NCBI GenBank assembly: GCA_028551475.1
Contig: CM052354.1
Location: forward strand, 31,953,258 to 32,017,257
Source: Casuarina equisetifolia
Lineage: Eukaryota; Streptophyta; Magnoliopsida; Fagales; Casuarinaceae
Direction of reading: 5' to 3'
DNA length: 64,000 nt
Shown here piece after piece: positions 57,349 to 64,000 of the stretch; position 1 is the first letter of the stretch, and each line of letters begins with the position of its first letter. Under the pieces are notes generated by a model that worked only from the letters and a program-made list of their open reading frames with translations, was not told where the DNA came from and did not search any database. A program made the translations under genes and the position numbers.

Positions 57349-58063
57349 TTTTTTGTGGAAAAGTAAATTGAATTAATACATATTAAAGTACAAAAGCATA
57401 GAGGCATACCCCAGTATTACAAAAGTCACCATATTTATGAAAAGATGGAAGTTGGAAGCCTCCAAATCTCACTCAAAATAACATTGCATTGAGAAGATTT
57501 TATATTTCTAAACAAAAAAGCTCTCCCTCGTACTATTTTCTTTATTTTCGTTAAGAAAATAGGGATATCTATTGTTTTCCCTTGAAAACGTCTTCTATTT
57601 TGTTCAGCCCATATACAATAAATACAAGCTAAGAAAGATATCTTGAGAAATTTAGCAGCTAAATCCCTTCCTTTTATTGCTTTGATTATCCATTGTAGTT
57701 CTTTATTCCATCCTCTAGTGTCACGTCGGATTCCATTCTGAGCAAGAATACTTTTCCAAATCATCCTTGTCCATGCACATTTAAAAAAGAGATGACTTCT
57801 ATTTTCTAAATGAGATTGACAAAAATCACAATATATGTTTACCGAAGGAAGCTATTGTACAATTTCTGTTGCTGTAGAAAGTTTGTTCCTACAAACAAGC
57901 CATCCAATGAAATTATGTTTGCTAATACCACCTGTCCAAAGTAAATCATACCAATCCACTGTTTCTCCAACTTCCTAAAGATCATTATAAATCTTTTGGC
58001 AAAAATATATAAGACTCAATGATTTTAATATTAATACAAAAATCAAATCATCTTTGTGGGAAA
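57349..58063 (-). mobile_element. 5'-truncated LINE with target duplication
   Basis: The C-terminal part of a non-LTR retroelement ORF2 on the minus strand. The zinc-binding reverse-transcriptase tail reads WYDLLWTGGISKHNFIGWL, CRNKL, VNIYCDFCQSHLENRSHLFF and KCAWTRMIWKSILAQNG. It continues as WIIKAIKGRDLAAKFLKI and CIYCIWAEQNRRRFQGK to a stop at 57435. One in-frame stop (near 57853) interrupts it. A T run at 57349-57354 is the poly(A) tail of the minus-strand element. The 16-bp repeat AATGATTTTAATTTTT flanks it at 57333-57348 and 58064-58079, and the empty paralogous site lies near 11325-11340. Confidence 0.88.
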
Positions 58064-58079
58064 AATGATTTTAATTTTT

Positions 58080-61000
58080 GATAAAAATTTAATTTGCTAT
58101 TCCTTTTGTCTTTAGCCTAACAATCAATAGGCTTCCATGAATTTGAATGTTATATCAATCAATAATCATGTTATATTAAACAATATCTTGAACTCAATGC
58201 ACAAATAGAAAATAAAAATATTTTTTTAAAAAAAGAGAAGAGTTTTCTTTTTAAAAGTAAAAAAAAAAAAAAAGGCCATAAGGACCACACCTTCTTGATT
58301 CACTAACTCAAAGAAAGTAACTATTCTACCTAAATTAAAAGAAACTTAATAGTTATATCTTAAGCCTAAAAGAGTTAATCATTATGTTTTCCATAGTCGA
58401 TGAAGATGGTGTGAACAAAAGAAAGGAAGATTTCTATAATGGATAATGCTGGATTAGTCATTGAAGAAGTTGGAGTTAACAAGAAATTACGGTTTTAATA
58501 ATGTTTAACAAATATTAAAATTAATACATCTACAGTAACATAACTTTGATTTTTTGTTCATTTTAGTTTTGTGTTAATTTGGTTCTTAGAATTTATTATA
58601 GATTTTTCTAGATATTCAAATTTTTTGGTTAAGGTTATTTTTTATAAGACATAATGGGTCCTTTAATTAATGAAACGATTCTAAGTTTTTTTAAAGATTA
58701 TTCTAGAGTCTTGTGCATTCAAGATGTTAGGTTAAAGTTGAAGTCTATTGGTTTATTAGGCATGTGATTTCTCTAAATGATGCCTACAAACAATAAGTTC
58801 AACATTAAAAAACCAATTTTACTTGGATTAAAATTAAGTTAGATAAAGGCAAAAAGGCTAACCTCTTGCTTTTCTTAAGCTTTCCCTTGAAAAAGCTTTT
58901 ATTAAACAATGACCATGTGGTATAACCTAATAGGCATACTTTTTAATATAAAGTGGTAGAAAATTGAATGAGAGAATAACAAAATAGACATATCCTAGTG
59001 TAATCACCTTGAAGATTCCTTTTGCATGACTTTGTTAAAGAGTTAAATGCTATGTAAACAAAATTGACATTAGACAATGGTAGACCACATCACCTTTTAT
59101 TGCTGGCCACACCTAATCCGATCACTCGAAGACTTAGAGTAAATCTTCTTCTAAAAAATTGTTCATGTATTTCTATTGTCATTTTTTTCGATAAAAAATC
59201 ACATATTGATAAACAAATCACGCTATCATTAAATGGGCACAAAAAAGGGAATATAAAGACTATGCAATTATATTATGAGAAACATGTAGGATACTTTGGT
59301 ATTGGAGGACTCCAAAGAAGTTAGATGAACTTAGTCAACAAGAACCTCATGATTATATACAATAACAAAAATATGGTTAGTTCTATATGACAACAAAATT
59401 TATTGTGGTTAATTTAGGGTAGATAAACAACATAAATTTCAAGTCATTGAATTTATTTACAGTGAAAATGCCCAAATTAACATAACAAAAATAACAAGTT
59501 TAATAAGAATTAATGTGAAATTGATGCACTTTGTATTAGATATGAAGACTATTTGAAGTCTATCCTAAACAGTAAATTTTACTTTTTTGAAGTGGGGGAT
59601 GAATATCAAGAAGTCTTTCCTACAAACTTACCAAGAAAACAAGATTGTAGACCTCGAACTCTATAATTGCCGTGTCAAACACGACTAATAGAAAGGAAGT
59701 CAAATTCCACTTTTACAAAAGCAATGTGTCACTTTCCTATAATTGCACTATAATTACTCTACCTTTTCCAAGCATCCATGCCCAAAAGAAGGTAAGCCGA
59801 ATGAAACCCAATCAATATCACTACTCTAGAATTCATTACCAAGCTTGCAATTCAATTTAACTCATCAGTAGTGTTGACATAAAATTCATGATTATGTAGG
59901 AAATTGTTGCGAAATTCTGCAAAACGAGAGGGTATGAAAGTCAATGAGTGTGCGGACAATGATCATTGGGTCAGTCCCAAAATCCCCTTAGCCGCTGGGT
60001 GGAAAGTAAGCTTGGACCACATAGATTGCACTTATTGTCTAGCAGTAATCAAATCTTTTCTCCTTTTAGATTTTTCAGCTGTTAATTTCTTTAAGCACTT
60101 TCAACAAGTGTAGAATCAACTCTCATCCTCATCTAAAGCCATGGGTTTAATGTACTTTTTCATATTTAATTCTATAAATCCAAGTAGCCTCTGGTAAACA
60201 AAAATTTTCTTATTTGATTCACAGAAACATGAATATGGAGCAGCAAAAAGAATGCATAATGCTCTCATTGTCCGAGCAGCAAAGTAAAATGATCAATAAT
60301 GCCAATTGTGGATTTCATTACTATAATTAAACAGCCAATAGCACCACCAAACCGAGCTTAAAGTGGTCAATGCTGAGTCACAGCGCAAGGAGATCATCAT
60401 CATCGAAGCCAGCGAAATCCAAAATGTTCTGGCTTTCGATTCAGCGAGGTTGATTTAGTTAATCGAAGCGACTTTCATACCCGTTTTCTTTGTTATGAGT
60501 CCCGTTTGTTTCCTGGAAAAGTCTTTACCGGAAAATCTGCTTAAATACAGACAGTTAATTAGCATATCTTTATGGCTTTCGTCATTGCCTGTGTATAGCT
60601 CATACTCCGTAAGGTACTGAAAGTCTGTAAAAGCAATTAACTGTCTGTGAGAGCAAGAACAGGTGAAATATCGTACCTTTTCCACACTTTGATTTGCATG
60701 CCTTTCTTTTAACCAGTTCTTTACTATGCGCTCTTTATTTTCAAACCAAGGAATGCATAGCCAAGTTGCCCTTGACTTCAAATCTAGCACTAAGACAATT
60801 ATGCAATAAACAAAAACTTCATTTTCTACAGGCGTCTTGACTATTGTGATAATTCATCTACTTTGTATAAATACTAAAGTTTGTACAAAGTTCACGCTAA
60901 ACAATGGATTCTACTTTTTTGAAGTGGTGGAAACGGATATCACTTAGTCTTGCTTGCCAACTTAGCAAATAATATTGTAGACTTCGAACTCTATAACAGC

Positions 61001-62170
61001 CGCGTCAAACACGTCTAATGGAAAAATAGTCAAGATACTGCTGGTGCAAAAGCAATGTGAAACCTTCCCATAATTGCACTACAATTATTTTGTTTTTTCC
61101 AGGCCCACCTCAAAAGAATATAACATCCTCACCTTTGACCTGAAGGACAAAAAAGCTTTATAAATTGTTACTAGTTTTCTTACTTGGAAATTTCTTAGTT
61201 GTTAACACCATAGGTTGCATATTTATTCTACTTATCATTTGGACTTGAACTTGCAATTACTTTAGATGTTCAATCAACTCATCAAGCATCGACGCCTAAG
61301 TCAAGAAATTAAGCTAAATGAAGCCCAATCAATATGGCTACTTTAGAGCTCATCACCAAGCTTGTAATTCAATTTAACTCATTAGCAGTGTTTGTCATCC
61401 TATTGAAATAAGAGTTTTGATTAAACGCTAAAAATAGATTAAGTGACGGGCATTTGTTGCGCAAATGTTATTGTCACAATAAACTAAAATCCACTGGAGG
61501 CTGTTGCAATAGGATAATGGGACAACTCAAGTTGAAGCGCAGTCGTATCAAGCCATTCTGACGCGCAACAAAGTTTCTGGACTCAACATTTCGCAACGAA
61601 TCTATACTGAAAGAAGGGAGAAAACAACTCGAAGGCGGAGGAGAAATATGGTTTCGATATTTTTGGGGAAGACAGAGCACGGCCCAGGACAGACTTTGTC
61701 TGGAGGTTTGAAAATCTTACTGTTGAGAGTTCGAAAATCTGCAGTCTCAAGCAAAACTTCTTACAATAACTTTTTTTTGACTTACTTTTATTGTATATAG
61801 ATTGAATACAATTACTTGATTTTAAAAATTTCCAGTCTTAATGAAGAACATGCTTGATTTTACAAAACAAGACAAAGTAATTCATGTTCCTGCCGAACTA
61901 AAGGAAAGTAAAAAAAAAAAATGCATTTTAAGCCTAAAAGAGCTAATAGTCATGTTTTCTATAATTGATGAAGGAAGTGTGAACAAAAGAAGGGAAAATT
62001 TTTATGATTAATCCTATTCAATTAATAGTTCAAAAAGCTTGAGTTAACAGGAATATATGTATTTAATAATTTTTAAGTGAACCATAATCAATTGGTTTTT
62101 CTTGTAATTTTGTTGAAAGTGACTGCGAATTGCAGGAAGAAGTGAAGGACGGGAGAAAATCTCCCTGCCC
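58080..62170. repeat. Right-hand copies of the non-coding repeat unit
   Basis: 58080-59600 is paralogous to 11340-13080. Units at about 59600 and 60900 match those at 13.1-18 kb. The 59.6-kb unit has lost the bHLH fossil by the same deletion as the 16.4-kb unit. Near 61398 about 700 bp present in the 37.3-38.0-kb copy are missing. 61400-62170 matches 19100-19825. Confidence 0.65.
61193..61295 (-). pseudogene. PIF-like bHLH exon fossil
   Basis: After a CTTAG acceptor the minus strand reads ASMLDELIEHLK, a stop, LQVQVQMISRINMQPMVLT. It shares the stop position with the 18.2-kb copy. No other bHLH exon is present. Confidence 0.6.
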
Positions 62171-63327
62171 AGTAGGAAAACGGAAAATTTGGTGCCCTGA
62201 CTTGTCAGCTATGTTCGAACCCTTCAGTAGTTGGTGCTGTGAAAGATACGTTGTGGAAATGTCTTGCCCATGCTTTCCGCCAAATATTTAAATCAACCAT
62301 CCTAATTTTTATAAAAAAAATGATGGTGACATGGAGAACAAGTCAATAATGACAGAGATGATAGAGGCTTCCAGAAATTAATATTTCTAAAAATCTTCAA
62401 TCCGCATAACCTATGCCATAAAAGCAATGAAGGGCATCAAAACTTTCAATAGATAGTCTCTCGTACTATATATTGATTGTGACTAAATAATCAATAGTAC
62501 AATTATAGTCCTGGGCAACGGATAAGAAGTTATGAAAGGTTAAGGGCATTAGCTATCCCTTTTGATGCAATAAATTGAAGGTGACTTAAGAGCTTAAGCC
62601 ACAAATATGGTCAAGGGAAATGACCCTTCTTACACGACAGCATGAGAGCAGTAGGTGCCTGAAGGCCGAAATCAAGGAAGCCTCCATCCAGTGCTGTTTG
62701 ATGTGACTGAATCATCTAAAGGTTTAACAAAGTCAAGCGCAGTTCAAAAACGGAAAATTCGGTGCCTTCACTCATACGAACGTTAGCTAGGTTCAAAGCC
62801 TCCTGTAGTATAATCGTGAAAGATACGTTGTGAAAATGTCCTGCCCATGCTTCTTACGAAAGACTTAAATCAAACATCCAAATTTCTATAAAAAATTGAT
62901 GGTGACAAGGAGAACAAGTCAATAATGACAAAGATGGTAAAGGCCTCCAAAAAATCATCCTTTTAAAAATCTTAGATCTGCATAACCTATGCCACAAAAG
63001 CAATCAACGACATCAAAACTTTCAACTGATAGTGTCTCGTACTATAAATTTACTGTGACTACATAATCAATAGGATAACTATAGTCATGGGTGATGAGAA
63101 TTTGGGAAGGAATAAGAGCATCAGCTATCCCTTTCGATTCACTAAATTGAAGGCGACTAAAGAGCTTAAACAACAATACAGTCAAATGCAGTGACCATTC
63201 CAACACGGCAGTGAGAGAGCGATGGGTGTCACATTGCAACCTTTAGTCCGAAGACCGAAATCAAGGAACCCCCATGCATTGAGGGCTGCAATGACTGAAT
63301 TGTCTAAAGGCTTAAACAAAGTCAAGT
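62171..63327. repeat. Two tandem 570-bp units (right copy)
   Basis: Units from 62171 and 62741, matching the pair at 19826-20984. No coding function recognised; short frames exist on both strands but are not shared intact by all four units. Confidence 0.75.
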
Positions 63328-64000
63328 GCAACCCATGGGTTATACTAGAAGATAACATAAATCTAAAGCTATGGAAAACAAAATACATTAAAATGGCTTA
63401 TCATACCCTTTGTTCTGAAGATAAATCATACAACTGAACTGTTGCCTACTAAAAGATAAGAGATTCCTTGCCACTATAATTTAATCACTGAATTCCTTTG
63501 AGTAAGTCATATGTGTAGCCCTTCTTTTTTTATTTTTATTTGTTTCTCCGAAGAACGAAATAAAAAGGATTCTAGTGGGGTTCAAGTTCAAAGTTTTCGA
63601 ATTTGAGCAAAGTTAATGTGTTAAATCCCGATAAAAATTAATATTTTCTTTTGAAAAAAAAAATACAGATTTGTGCCCATTAAAATGGGTTTCCCTTGTC
63701 ACTAATAAGTACAAATCAACTAGTAAAACTCTTTCGTGGTCTAATCTATAATGAAACTTTGTGGCCTTCGTTCCATTTATGAAAACGCTCCTTCTCATAT
63801 ATGCATCGCTCGTGCTCTTATGGCCTCCGTGATCACAACAAATTTCTCAAAAGGTTAACATTATCATGGAAAAGAAATTGATTAGCCACTCGTAAAGTTG
63901 TCAAAAGCCAACGTACACATTTAAGAAAAAGATTAATTTTTCATGGTAAATTGATTTGTATCATAACTTTTTTATCTAACGAAGACTAAGAATTATTGAA
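63328..64000. other. Right flank, duplicated non-coding DNA
   Basis: Matches 20985-21605 nearly base for base up to about 63950, then diverges. No gene seen. Confidence 0.55.

Noticed and set aside
63222..63437. Possible small gene in the 570-bp repeat
   Set aside because: The matching frame in the left copy near 20.9 kb is interrupted, and the opposite strand is equally open, so there is no sign of coding constraint.

Overview
The window is eudicot nuclear DNA, about two-thirds A+T. Plant-specific families support this: Cf-type receptor-like proteins (RLPs), DUF1218 proteins, a DCD/NRP protein, a phytochrome-interacting-factor (PIF) type bHLH protein, a Ty1/Copia element and a non-LTR retroelement. 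The species cannot be fixed from the sequence. I saw no rRNA, tRNA or CRISPR.

Layout. It is a tandemly duplicated RLP cluster, with every gene on the minus strand. Copy A has an intact RLP main exon at 5868-9110, and copy C has one at 46755-50411. Copy B (31073-34155) is a pseudogene with three nonsense codons and a frameshift. Next to A and C lie decayed DUF1218 genes (3308-4725; 42496-43794; an isolated first exon at 45607-45696). The left part of the window (about 90-21600) is paralogous to the right part (about 38940-63960), with insertions and deletions between them. The space between genes is mostly a repeated non-coding unit that carries fossils of a PIF-like bHLH exon (near 0.6, 13.4, 14.9, 18.2, 37.2 and 61.2 kb).

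Mobile DNA. A nearly intact Copia element (22520-28645) has 756-bp LTRs, a 5-bp target duplication and one 1525-aa gag-pol frame, but two of its three integrase catalytic acids are changed. A degraded Copia (about 54085-56699) is followed by an LTR and then by a primer-binding site and gag start. A 5'-truncated LINE (57349-58063) has a 16-bp target duplication. A 1.2-kb element with perfect 26-bp terminal inverted repeats (39828-41034) carries a truncated DCD/NRP gene.

Main observation. None of the three RLP copies has an in-frame ATG-led signal peptide. Each main exon instead begins right after a pyrimidine-rich ...AG, in phase 0. One to 1.7 kb upstream of each lies a 90-bp ATG exon (10719-10808, 35144-35233, 52060-52149) that encodes a 30-residue secretion signal and ends at a splice donor, also in phase 0. 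This exon and the start of its intron are homologous to exon 1 and intron 1 of the neighbouring DUF1218 genes. The inference is that the RLPs took over the promoter, 5' UTR, signal-peptide exon and part of intron 1 of a DUF1218 gene by recombination within an intron, and that the chimera was then duplicated. TATAAAAG boxes lie upstream of the exon in A and C; I found none in B.
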